Shown: positions 1 through 7,053 of the stretch, piece by piece
Layout of the letters: each line of letters starts with the position of its first letter
Numbering within the stretch: the first letter of the stretch is position 1
NCBI GenBank assembly: GCA_034180005.1
Contig: JAXFPC010000064.1
Span: 1 to 56,147 of the forward strand
DNA length: 56,147 bases
Source: JAXFPC01 sp034180005
Lineage (GTDB): Bacteria; Bacillota; Negativicutes; Acidaminococcales; Acidaminococcaceae
Reading direction: 5' to 3'
Program-made: the position numbers and the translations under genes
The notes under the pieces: generated by a model
Told to the model about the DNA's origin: nothing
Databases searched by the model: none
Seen by the model: the letters and a program-made list of their open reading frames with translations, nothing else

Positions 1-1701
1 ACGCATATCGTTACCGGGAGTGTTGCCGGTAATAAGCATGAAACGCAGCGTATCGGCGCCGTATTTTTCGATAACTTCCAAAGGATCGATGCCGTTGCCC
101 AGGGACTTCGACATCTTCCTGCCCTGACTGTCGCGCACCAAACCGTGGATAAAGACCTTGTCAAAAGGTACTTCCTCCATAAATTCCATACCCATGATAA
201 GCATACGCGCCACCCAGAAGAAAATAATATCATAGCCGGTAACCAGTACGCTTGTGGGATAGAACTGTTTCAGCAGCTCTGTCTTTTCCGGCCAGCCCAT
301 AGTGGAAAAAGGCCACAGAGCGGAGCTGAACCACGTGTCCAAAGCATCTTCGTCCTGATGGATATGGCTGCCGCCGCATTTGGGGCAAACGGTCAGATCC
401 GTACGCGATGCGGACATCTCGCCGCAATCATCGCAGTACCAAACCGGAATTCTGTGCCCCCACCAAATCTGACGAGAGATGCACCAATCCCTGATATTAT
501 CCATCCAGCCTGTGTAGGTCTTCGTAAAACGCTCTGGCACAAACTGCGTCCTGCCGTCATTAACGCAATCCACGGCAGCTTTGACCAACGGCTCCATTTT
601 TACGAACCACTGAGTGGATACCAAAGGTTCCACCACGCTGCCGCAGCGCTGACAATGACCTACGGCGTGCGCATGATCTTCTATCTTGACGAGATATCCC
701 TGCTCCTGCAGATCAGCCACCACATTTTTACGGCACTCTTCACGAGTCTGCCCGGCGTATTTCCCGGCTTCTTCCGTCATGATACCGTTCATGCCGATAA
801 CGACTACACTCGGCAAACCGTGACGCATACCCATCTCATAGTCGTTGGGATCATGAGCGGGAGTGATTTTTACAGCGCCGGTACCGAACTCCAAATCAAC
901 ATATTCGTCAGCAATAACGGGAATGACTCTGTCCGTCAGCGGCAAGCGCAGCTCTTTGCCCACCAGGCGACCGTAACGGCTGTCGGCCGGATTTACGGCT
1001 ACGGCAGTATCTCCCAACATTGTTTCGGGACGGGTGGTGGCGATAGTCAGGTACATATCCTCTTCGCCGACAACAGGATAGCGAACGTGCCACAGATGGC
1101 CGGAATCGTCCTTATGCTCCACTTCAATATCGCTGAGCGCCGTGTTGCAGTTGACGCACCAGTTGGTAATACGTGTTCCTTTGTAGATAAGACCTTTTTC
1201 AAAAAGAGCGCAGAAAACTTCACGCACTGCTCTAGAACAACCTTCATCCATGGTGAAGCGTTTTCTATCCCAATCGCAGGAAACGCCCAGTTGTTTCAGT
1301 TGGTGGATGATGCGGTCGCCGTACTGATCTTTCCACTCCCAAACGCGTTTTAAAAATTCCTCGCGTCCCAAGTCATAACGAGTTTTGCCTTCCTCTTTCT
1401 TGATGACTTCTTCCACCTTGATCTGCGTCGCCAAACCGGCGTGGTCATACCCGGGCATCCAGAGAGTATTGTGTCCCTGCATCCTGTGCCAGCGAATCAG
1501 GATATCCTGCAAGGTATTGTCCAAAGCGTGACCCATGTGCAGCTGCCCCGTAATGTTTGGCGGCGGAATAACAATGCTGAACGGCTGCTTGTCCGCTTCA
1601 GGCTCCGCGTGAAAATATCCGTTTTGTTCCCAGTACGCGTACCATTTTTTTTCTACGACAGCGGGGTCGTATACCTTGGGTATATTATGCTCTTCACTCA
1701 T
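1..1701 (-). CDS. valS: Valyl-tRNA synthetase, N-terminal 567 codons (gene runs off the left edge)
   Basis: Charges tRNA-Val with valine in the cytoplasm. The reading frame starts at an ATG at 1701 (protein begins MSEEHNIPKVYDP) and stays open to the first base of the window, so the 3' part is missing. Class I signature HIGH is present as HMGH after the PPPNITG motif near residue 46, and the KMSKS loop is seen near the broken end (GRKMSKSLGN). Between them lies the CP1 editing insertion with TTRPETMLGD and the motif GTGAVKITPAHDPNDYE, typical of ValRS editing domains, plus two CxxC zinc-type pairs (CxxCG). Full ValRS is about 880 residues, so roughly one third is outside the window. It is preceded by a T-box leader on the same strand, which explains its regulation by uncharged tRNA-Val. 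Confidence 0.97.
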   Translation of the reverse strand, partial: MSEEHNIPKVYDPAVVEKKWYAYWEQNGYFHAEPEADKQPFSIVIPPPNITGQLHMGHALDNTLQDILIRWHRMQGHNTLWMPGYDHAGLATQIKVEEVIKKEEGKTRYDLGREEFLKRVWEWKDQYGDRIIHQLKQLGVSCDWDRKRFTMDEGCSRAVREVFCALFEKGLIYKGTRITNWCVNCNTALSDIEVEHKDDSGHLWHVRYPVVGEEDMYLTIATTRPETMLGDTAVAVNPADSRYGRLVGKELRLPLTDRVIPVIADEYVDLEFGTGAVKITPAHDPNDYEMGMRHGLPSVVVIGMNGIMTEEAGKYAGQTREECRKNVVADLQEQGYLVKIEDHAHAVGHCQRCGSVVEPLVSTQWFVKMEPLVKAAVDCVNDGRTQFVPERFTKTYTGWMDNIRDWCISRQIWWGHRIPVWYCDDCGEMSASRTDLTVCPKCGGSHIHQDEDALDTWFSSALWPFSTMGWPEKTELLKQFYPTSVLVTGYDIIFFWVARMLIMGMEFMEEVPFDKVFIHGLVRDSQGRKMSKSLGNGIDPLEVIEKYGADTLRFMLITGNTPGNDMR

Positions 1702-1744
1702 GCTTCTTCCTCCCGAAAATCACAATTTGACGGACCGTACTTAT

Positions 1745-1987
1745 GAAAAAAGCCCTATTCCTCACGGAATAGGGCGACTCTGCATCGCGGTACCACCTAT
1801 CTTCCCCGCCTTAGCGGGGCACTCTCCGCGTTTAACGCGCGCCGCGTCCGAACCTACTACAATTTCAGCCCGGCAGCTCCGAAGCTACATGCCACGCCAC
1901 AGCACAGCGACTCCCACCTGACGCCGCCTCTCTTGACTGCTGCCCACGCATGGCAACTCTTCTTCTCAGCCTTTACAATAATATGCA
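1745..1987 (-). promoter_or_regulatory. T-box leader (tRNA-Val sensing) of valS
   Basis: A leader of about 240 nt precedes valS on the minus strand. It carries the conserved T-box AGGTGGTACCGCG (complement of 1786-1798), which pairs with the uncharged tRNA acceptor end, followed by an intrinsic terminator. Upstream, a Stem I can be folded: GAAG and TGCCATGC on the 5' side pair with GCGTGGCA and CTTC on the 3' side. The internal loop on the 3' side contains GTA (complement of 1886-1888), a valine codon, in the position expected for the specifier. This matches the downstream valS. Fold was drawn by hand. Confidence 0.93.
1746..1775 (-). terminator. T-box attenuator terminator of valS leader
   Basis: A 10-bp perfect stem (1752-1761 with 1766-1775) closes a four-base loop and is followed on the minus strand by a run of U (A-run at 1746-1751). 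It is the terminator alternative to the T-box antiterminator. Confidence 0.9.
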
Positions 1988-1993
1988 CTTCAT

Positions 1994-2022
1994 ATCTTAG
2001 CAATTTCGGCGGACGGTGTCAA
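1994..2022 (-). promoter_or_regulatory. Probable sigma-70-type promoter of valS
   Basis: On the minus strand TTGACA (2017-2022) and TAAGAT (1994-1999) are separated by 17 bp. Transcription would start near 1987, just upstream of the T-box leader. Confidence 0.8.
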
Positions 2023-2058
2023 GAAAAATTGCGGAGCGCGCCGCCCTAATTATCGCCG

Positions 2059-2087
2059 TGGCTCACTTGCATAAAATATGCTATAAT
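2059..2087 (+). promoter_or_regulatory. Possible promoter for the DUF3887-like gene
   Basis: A perfect TATAAT lies at 2082-2087 with a poor -35 (TGGCTC, 2059-2064) 17 bp away. If used, it gives a 5' leader of about 245 nt before the gene at 2339. The stretch 2095-2330 shows no convincing gene of its own. Confidence 0.4.
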
Positions 2088-2338
2088 TCAAATCAAGACA
2101 ACACTGCGCCAAAGCCGCGATACTGTTCGAAAAAGTCCGTAAGCATGAGCGGCAGAACTTTTCACCTGTCTGAAAACCGCCGATTACGAGAAAGATTTTC
2201 AACATGCACGCTCCGGCGCAACAACAGACGACAAATGCACAAAGCGAAGTAAGTGAACCGTGAAAGACTGTTCTCCAAAATTCCGGCAAATAAGCTCCGC
2301 TTGTTTTTTACATTTTTTGACAAGATGAGGTGATTGTG

Positions 2339-3073
2339 TTGAAAAAAATCCAAATCTTCCTGTTGTTGCCCCTTTTACTCCTCTCCCTGTCAGCCGGTTC
2401 GGCTCAGGCATGCAAAGAAGGCTCGGAATCACGTCGTCTGGATATTGCGCAGACGATCATAGAACTTTTCAATACTAGGATCACTGACGGCATCAGAAAT
2501 TTCAGCTCTCCTGATTTCAATACCGTCACAGACGACCAAAAGCTGCAGGAGATTTACGGACAGCTCGAAGAGAACGGCAATCTGGAAAAATTTACTAAAA
2601 GCAGTGTTGAAGACGTTCTGCAGGACGGTAAATCGTACACGGTTATAGTTCAGCATGCCGTACACTCTGTAAATAATTTGATCTATACCGTCAGCCTCGA
2701 CGAAAATATGCAGCTGGCAGGATTTTACTACAAACGTGACTACTCTCTGCCGCAAGCAGCCGAGAAGCGCTACGCAAGGATGGCTCAGAAAATAATAGCT
2801 TACTTCAATGCCGGACAAAAGGAAAAAATCAGAAGCCGCGGCAGCGCGCTCTTCAATGAAGCGCTGAACGACGAAACCCTTGAGCTGGTATGTAAGTTTT
2901 TAAAAGACTGCGGACCCGTTACCGCCTTCACCGAAACGGAAACGGCAAAAACTGCGCAGAATGATGAAATCTACACGACTGTCACCCAGCATACCAAATA
3001 CGCGAAGAAAGATATCGTCTTTACCATAAGTTTTGACACGAACGATAAACTTGTCGGCTTCTACTATTATTAA
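2339..3073 (+). CDS. Secreted protein with two DUF3887-like repeats
   Basis: Exported protein of about 244 residues, function unknown. The start is judged to be TTG at 2339: the ribosome site GAGGTGA (2327-2333) sits five bases before it, whereas the in-frame GTG codons at 2330 and 2336 overlap or crowd that site. Residues 1-27 form a signal peptide (KKIQIFLLLPLLLLSLS... AQA). The rest falls into two similar units (about 32-130 and 138-244), each with an early helix ending in LFN or YFN, a middle threonine/valine strand segment and a closing motif LAGFYYK or LVGFYYY. This pattern resembles DUF3887, a small cystatin-like module. The gene has the opposite orientation to both neighbours and shares a bidirectional terminator with bcp. 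Confidence 0.7.
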   Translation: MKKIQIFLLLPLLLLSLSAGSAQACKEGSESRRLDIAQTIIELFNTRITDGIRNFSSPDFNTVTDDQKLQEIYGQLEENGNLEKFTKSSVEDVLQDGKSYTVIVQHAVHSVNNLIYTVSLDENMQLAGFYYKRDYSLPQAAEKRYARMAQKIIAYFNAGQKEKIRSRGSALFNEALNDETLELVCKFLKDCGPVTAFTETETAKTAQNDEIYTTVTQHTKYAKKDIVFTISFDTNDKLVGFYYY

Positions 3074-3099
3074 AATCCTGCGGTGGCAAATACACAACA

Positions 3100-3135
3100 A
3101 AAAGGAGCGTCCGTTTCATGCGGAGCGCTCCTTTT
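3100..3135. terminator. Bidirectional intrinsic terminator
   Basis: Stem AAAAGGAGCG (3100-3109) pairs with CGCTCCTTTT (3126-3135), giving A and U flanks on both strands. It separates the convergent genes ending at 3073 (plus) and 3153 (minus). Confidence 0.85.
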
Positions 3136-3152
3136 ATATTGTCCGTTAAATT

Positions 3153-3608
3153 TTAAAGCTCCGCTTCCAGCATCAGCTGCGGATCGTCCGCCGCTTTGAC
3201 CTTGGGATTGACAAAGGCTACAACGCCGTTTTCGTCAATCACATAGGTTGTACGCACCACCCCCATGGAAACCTTGCCATAGTTCTTCTTCTCCTGCCAC
3301 ACGTCGTAAGCTTTTATGGCATGCAGCGCCGGATCGGCCAGCAGTGTCAAGCCCAACTGCTGCTTTTCCTCAAAGCGTTTGTGAGAAGCCGCCGTATCCT
3401 TGCTGACACCGATGACTTCGATACCTTTGGCTCGGAACTGTTCCAGTCTTTCCGTATAGCCCACAGCCTGCTTGGTGCAGCCAGGTGTATTATCCTTGGG
3501 ATAGAAATATAAAATAAACTTTTTGCCGCGATAATCCTTCAGAGTATGCACCTTGCCGTTTTGATCTTCCAGCGCGAAATCCGGCGCCTTATCTCCTACC
3601 TGTAACAT
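3153..3608 (-). CDS. bcp: Bcp/PrxQ-type peroxiredoxin lacking the usual resolving cysteine
   Basis: Thiol peroxidase of the thioredoxin fold, 151 residues, cytoplasmic, expected to reduce H2O2 and organic peroxides. The family pattern GDKAPDF, FYPKDNTPGCT and VIGVSKD is clear, with the peroxidatic cysteine in TPGCT (residue 44). Most Bcp proteins have a second cysteine five residues later (CTxQAC); here that position is valine (CTKQAV) and no other cysteine exists in the chain, so this is a 1-Cys form that must be recycled by an external thiol. Start ATG has an AAGGAGG site. It lies 29 bp after the TAXI receptor gene and is probably the last gene of that transcript. Confidence 0.93.
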   Translation of the reverse strand: MLQVGDKAPDFALEDQNGKVHTLKDYRGKKFILYFYPKDNTPGCTKQAVGYTERLEQFRAKGIEVIGVSKDTAASHKRFEEKQQLGLTLLADPALHAIKAYDVWQEKKNYGKVSMGVVRTTYVIDENGVVAFVNPKVKAADDPQLMLEAEL

Positions 3609-3637
3609 TGTAAAACCTCCTTAATACCGAGTCGGCG

Positions 3638-4633
3638 TTATTTAATGACGCCGATTTCTTTATAATATCTTTCCGCGCCGGCATGCAGCGGCAGACCGGC
3701 AATATCTTTAACGGCTGCCGCCGGCGTCAATCCCTGAAGATTTTTCTGCGCCTTGCCCAGCTCACCGATATTCTCCCAAAAAGATTTTGTCAGCTTATAA
3801 ACCGTTTCTTCACTCAAATCATGCCGGCAGAACATCACCATCTTGATAGCGGTAGTGTGAATATCCTGCTCCTGATTAGGATAAGTTCCTTTGGGGATTA
3901 TGTATTTGGCATACCAGGGATACTTGGCCTGCAAAGAAGCCACCACATCGTCATCTATATCCACCAGCCTGCATTTAGCCGCCAGCGCCTGAGAAACGGC
4001 GGACGCGGGAACGCCGGACATAATCCAGGCTCCATCGATATTGCCGTTCTGCAGCATATCCGAAGCATCCGTAAAAGTTATGTACTCCGCCTTGATATCT
4101 CCCGGAAAAGCCAACCCGGCGGCATTAAAATGCGCGCTGCATTCATTGTACACTGAAGAACCTGCGGAAGCTACGGCAAACTTTTTCCCTTTCATATCTT
4201 TAAGAGAATTGATACCGGACTTTTCCGTAACCACTACCTGATTGGGATTCATATACAAACCGCCGATTATTTTCAAATCCTTATAGCCGTGATCCTTAAA
4301 GCTGTCCGTACCTTTAAGGCATTGATAAACGTTGCTGCTGACAGCTATGGAAATCTGCGCTTCGCCGTCCGCAACCATATTCAAATTGGCAATACCGCCG
4401 GCTGATGCCTGGCTGGAAGCCGACACTCCCGGCACATGCTTATTCCAGTTGTTGGTAATTGCCGCACCGACAGCATACAACGCTCCTGAAGCGGAAGCGG
4501 TCGGAAAGTTTATCTTGACAGTTCCCCCGGCATCTTGCTGCGGCGCCTTCCCCGCCGAAGAACCGCAGCCCGCAACCAACGCCAAAAGCAGAGCCGTCAC
4601 CGACAAATATTTCAGTAAAGACGTTTTTTTCAT
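3638..4633 (-). CDS. TAXI-family TRAP transporter solute receptor (lipoprotein)
   Basis: Extracytoplasmic substrate-binding component of a TRAP transporter, 331 residues. A lipoprotein signal peptide is visible: MKKTSLLKYLS, a hydrophobic stretch, then lipobox LVAGC with the lipidated cysteine near residue 23. The mature part has TAXI features: INFPTAS near the start, ALYAVGAAITNNWN, a QASAGGIANLNMVADGEAQ segment and late PLHAGAERYYKE. These receptors typically bind small carboxylates or amino acids such as glutamate; the ligand here cannot be read from sequence. The gene follows the matching fused permease by about 100 bp. Start ATG is preceded by AAAGGAGG. Confidence 0.9.
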   Translation of the reverse strand: MKKTSLLKYLSVTALLLALVAGCGSSAGKAPQQDAGGTVKINFPTASASGALYAVGAAITNNWNKHVPGVSASSQASAGGIANLNMVADGEAQISIAVSSNVYQCLKGTDSFKDHGYKDLKIIGGLYMNPNQVVVTEKSGINSLKDMKGKKFAVASAGSSVYNECSAHFNAAGLAFPGDIKAEYITFTDASDMLQNGNIDGAWIMSGVPASAVSQALAAKCRLVDIDDDVVASLQAKYPWYAKYIIPKGTYPNQEQDIHTTAIKMVMFCRHDLSEETVYKLTKSFWENIGELGKAQKNLQGLTPAAAVKDIAGLPLHAGAERYYKEIGVIK

Positions 4634-4732
4634 GTATCTGCCCTCCTTTGTTAAACCGAGAACGCGCCGTTATTTACGACAAACGACGCCAAAGCGCCGA
4701 CAGAATTTCTATTTGAAGTGTTCCTTCAGCTT

Positions 4733-6685
4733 TTATCCTTTCCCCAATTGCCGCCACTGATATCCGACTACGGAAAAAGCTAAAACAATTCCGGCCAAAT
4801 CAGTGGCGCTGCCCGGAAAAAGCATGAGCGGCGCCGACGCCAGCAACAGCAGACGCTGCAATTTGCCGCAGCTGCTAAGCAACCATCCCTCCATGGCGGC
4901 CACCAAAGCCGCCGTGCCCAGGCAAGCCGTAAAAATCGCCCAGATGGTAGCCCCGACGCTCGATGATGCATCAACGCCCATCAGCAGCAGCGGATTATCC
5001 AAAAAGAAAAACGGTATGATAAAACCTATACTGCCCAAACGCACCGCCAAAAGTCCCGTCCTTGTCTGATTCGCCCCCGCAATGCCGGCGGCCACATAAG
5101 CGCTCATAGCTACGGGCGGAGTAATATTAGACAGACAGGCATAGATAAGGCAGAACAAATGCGCCGTCAGCGGCAGTGTTCCCGCATTGATCAGAACCGG
5201 CACAGCCACCGCCTGAACAATGACATAAGCCGCCACTCCCGGAACGCCCATGCCTAAAACAGTGGACATAAGCATGACCAGCAGACCGGTGAGGTAGATA
5301 TTGCTGTTATCCACCGCCGACAAAATCAGATAACCCATGTTCAAGCCCATGCTGGTCAGAGTCACCGTGCCGATAATCACGCCGATGATTACGCAGCACA
5401 TGCCTACCGCTACCGCTCCTTTAGCCCCCTCTTCCACCGCTGCGATAATTTTGGCGCCGTTCATGCGCGTTTTTTCTCGCAGCCAGCTGGCGGCAACCGT
5501 GGCAAAAATAGCTGCCACTGCCGCATACAAAGGCGTATAACCAATGAACATGAGCGTCAGCAGTACCAAGAGCGGCAGAACTAAATGCCCCTGCTCCCGC
5601 AAAACCTTTGCTGCCGCGGGAATGTTTTCCCTGTCCAACCCTGAAAGTCCCATGCGTTTGGCTTCAAAATGCACCGCCAGCAGCAATCCGAAATAATAAA
5701 GCAGCGCCGGTACGATAGCAGCCAACATGACTTTTGCATAACTGATATTGAGAAACTCCGCCATGACAAAACCGACAGCTCCCATAATGGGCGGGCAGAA
5801 CTGTCCTCCTGTAGAAGCGACGGCCTCCACAGCGGCGGCAAACTCTTTTCTGTATCCGGTGCGTTTCATTAAGGGTATGGTAATCGTTCCCGTCGTGGCC
5901 ACGTTGGCGATCGCTGAGCCGTTGATCATACCCATGAGCGCCGAAGCGATAACCGAAACTTTGGCAGGCCCTCCTGGAGTCCGTCCCACCAGCGTCAGTG
6001 AAAAATCGTTGATAAAGGTTGAAAAGCCGCTGTGTTTTAAAAAAGCGCCGAAAACCACGAATAAAAAAATATATGTAGCGGAAACACCTATACCTGTTCC
6101 CAAAATGCCCTGCGTTCCCCAATACTGCGTAATAAGGACTCGCTTCAACGTAAAACCGTTATGTCCTAAAAGCCCCGGCAAATATGCCCCGAACCAATTA
6201 TACCCCAGGAAAAACAGCGCTAAAAACGCCAAATTTCCGGATGCTCTCCGCGCCGCTTCAAAAATCACCAGCAAAGCCGCGACGGCTATTCCCATTTCCA
6301 CATCGTCGATCCTGCCGCCGGAAGTTGCAATCCTCGTATAATTAAAAATCAAATAGCCAAGCGTTCCCGCACCTACACTTGCCAGCAAAACATCCCGCAA
6401 CGGCGGCAAAGTTGGCCTGCGTTCTTCCTTGCCGGAAGCCGGAAAAAGCAGAAATGTGAAGAGCAGCAGAAAAATGCAGTGCATAGCGCGTAAAGTTACG
6501 GCGCTGATGCCTCCCACAGTTGTAAAGTAAAGCTGAAACGCCGTCCACAAGCACAATAAAACCGTTATTATTTTTCCAAAATACCCCTCATAAGAACGCA
6601 GGCGCGACTCCGTCCCGCTTCCTTCCTGAACCTGTTTCCCCGTACCTTCCGGACATGCTTTCCCGAAGCGTTCCTCAGAACTCAC
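4733..6685 (-). CDS. TRAP transporter fused permease (4TM/12TM, DctQ-DctM fusion)
   Basis: Integral membrane protein of 650 residues that moves solutes with a cation gradient, partnered with the TAXI receptor downstream. The first 150 residues hold about four membrane segments (small DctQ-like subunit); the rest is the large DctM-type subunit with motifs such as GMINGSAIANVATTG, followed by GGQFCPPIMGAVGFVMAEF and MGVPGVAAYVIV. Fused permeases are the usual partners of TAXI receptors. The start is GTG at 6685, with GGAGG about 11 bases upstream. The N-terminal 30 residues are hydrophilic and charged. A good promoter lies at 6724-6752, so this is the first gene of a permease-receptor-bcp unit. 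Confidence 0.92.
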   Translation of the reverse strand: MSSEERFGKACPEGTGKQVQEGSGTESRLRSYEGYFGKIITVLLCLWTAFQLYFTTVGGISAVTLRAMHCIFLLLFTFLLFPASGKEERRPTLPPLRDVLLASVGAGTLGYLIFNYTRIATSGGRIDDVEMGIAVAALLVIFEAARRASGNLAFLALFFLGYNWFGAYLPGLLGHNGFTLKRVLITQYWGTQGILGTGIGVSATYIFLFVVFGAFLKHSGFSTFINDFSLTLVGRTPGGPAKVSVIASALMGMINGSAIANVATTGTITIPLMKRTGYRKEFAAAVEAVASTGGQFCPPIMGAVGFVMAEFLNISYAKVMLAAIVPALLYYFGLLLAVHFEAKRMGLSGLDRENIPAAAKVLREQGHLVLPLLVLLTLMFIGYTPLYAAVAAIFATVAASWLREKTRMNGAKIIAAVEEGAKGAVAVGMCCVIIGVIIGTVTLTSMGLNMGYLILSAVDNSNIYLTGLLVMLMSTVLGMGVPGVAAYVIVQAVAVPVLINAGTLPLTAHLFCLIYACLSNITPPVAMSAYVAAGIAGANQTRTGLLAVRLGSIGFIIPFFFLDNPLLLMGVDASSSVGATIWAIFTACLGTAALVAAMEGWLLSSCGKLQRLLLLASAPLMLFPGSATDLAGIVLAFSVVGYQWRQLGKG

Positions 6686-6723
6686 TTATATACTACCTCC
6701 GTTACCTGCCGATTACAACTTTG

Positions 6724-6752
6724 ATACTAACACAGGGACAGCGTAAATGCAA
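6724..6752 (-). promoter_or_regulatory. Promoter of the TRAP transporter operon
   Basis: TTGCAT (6747-6752) and TAGTAT (6724-6729) on the minus strand, 17 bp apart, about 40 bp ahead of the GTG start. Confidence 0.7.
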
Positions 6753-6814
6753 ACCAAATAAATGTTAAAAGTTAATAAATTCCCAGTTCTCTCATTCTTT
6801 TCACTCTAAACGGC

Positions 6815-6859
6815 AAAAATCCCGTGCCGCTCTTTTTGATCGGAGCAAAGGCACGGGAT
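6815..6859 (-). terminator. Terminator of the feo operon
   Basis: Stem 6819-6828 with 6850-6859 (10 bp, ATCCCGTGCC) encloses a smaller nested GCTC/GAGC stem; the minus-strand transcript then runs into U residues (A-run at 6815-6819). It lies just after the small Cys-rich gene. Confidence 0.85.
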
Positions 6860-6869
6860 GAGTATGCAA

Positions 6870-7022
6870 TTATTTTTTAGGTAAAGTCACTTTATTACAA
6901 CCGCCACAGCAGCTTCCGCCGCTGCAGCCTACACAGCCGCCTTCTTTATTGGCGCGGATGATCTTTCTTGCGGCAAAATAGACAGCCGCAACTATCAGCA
7001 AACTTATAACCCATGTAGCCAT
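6870..7022 (-). CDS. FeoB-associated Cys-rich membrane protein
   Basis: Very short protein of 50 residues. It has one N-terminal membrane helix (residues 3-18, WVISLLIVAAVYFAA), a basic stretch (RKIIR) and a cysteine-rich tail with GGCVGC and SCCGGC spacing (five cysteines between residues 30 and 42). This is the pattern of the FeoB-associated Cys-rich family found directly after feoB in many Firmicutes. Its role is unproven; binding of iron or assistance to FeoB at the membrane is the usual suggestion. The gene starts 31 bp after feoB ends and is followed by the operon terminator. Confidence 0.85.
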   Translation of the reverse strand: MATWVISLLIVAAVYFAARKIIRANKEGGCVGCSGGSCCGGCNKVTLPKK

Positions 7023-7053
7023 AAAGTACCTCTTTTCTTTTACAACAGCCGGA

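Noticed and set aside
145..1353. 402-codon open frame on the plus strand
   Set aside because: Antisense to valS, whose protein has clear HIGH, editing and KMSKS motifs; the plus frame has no ribosome site or recognisable protein.
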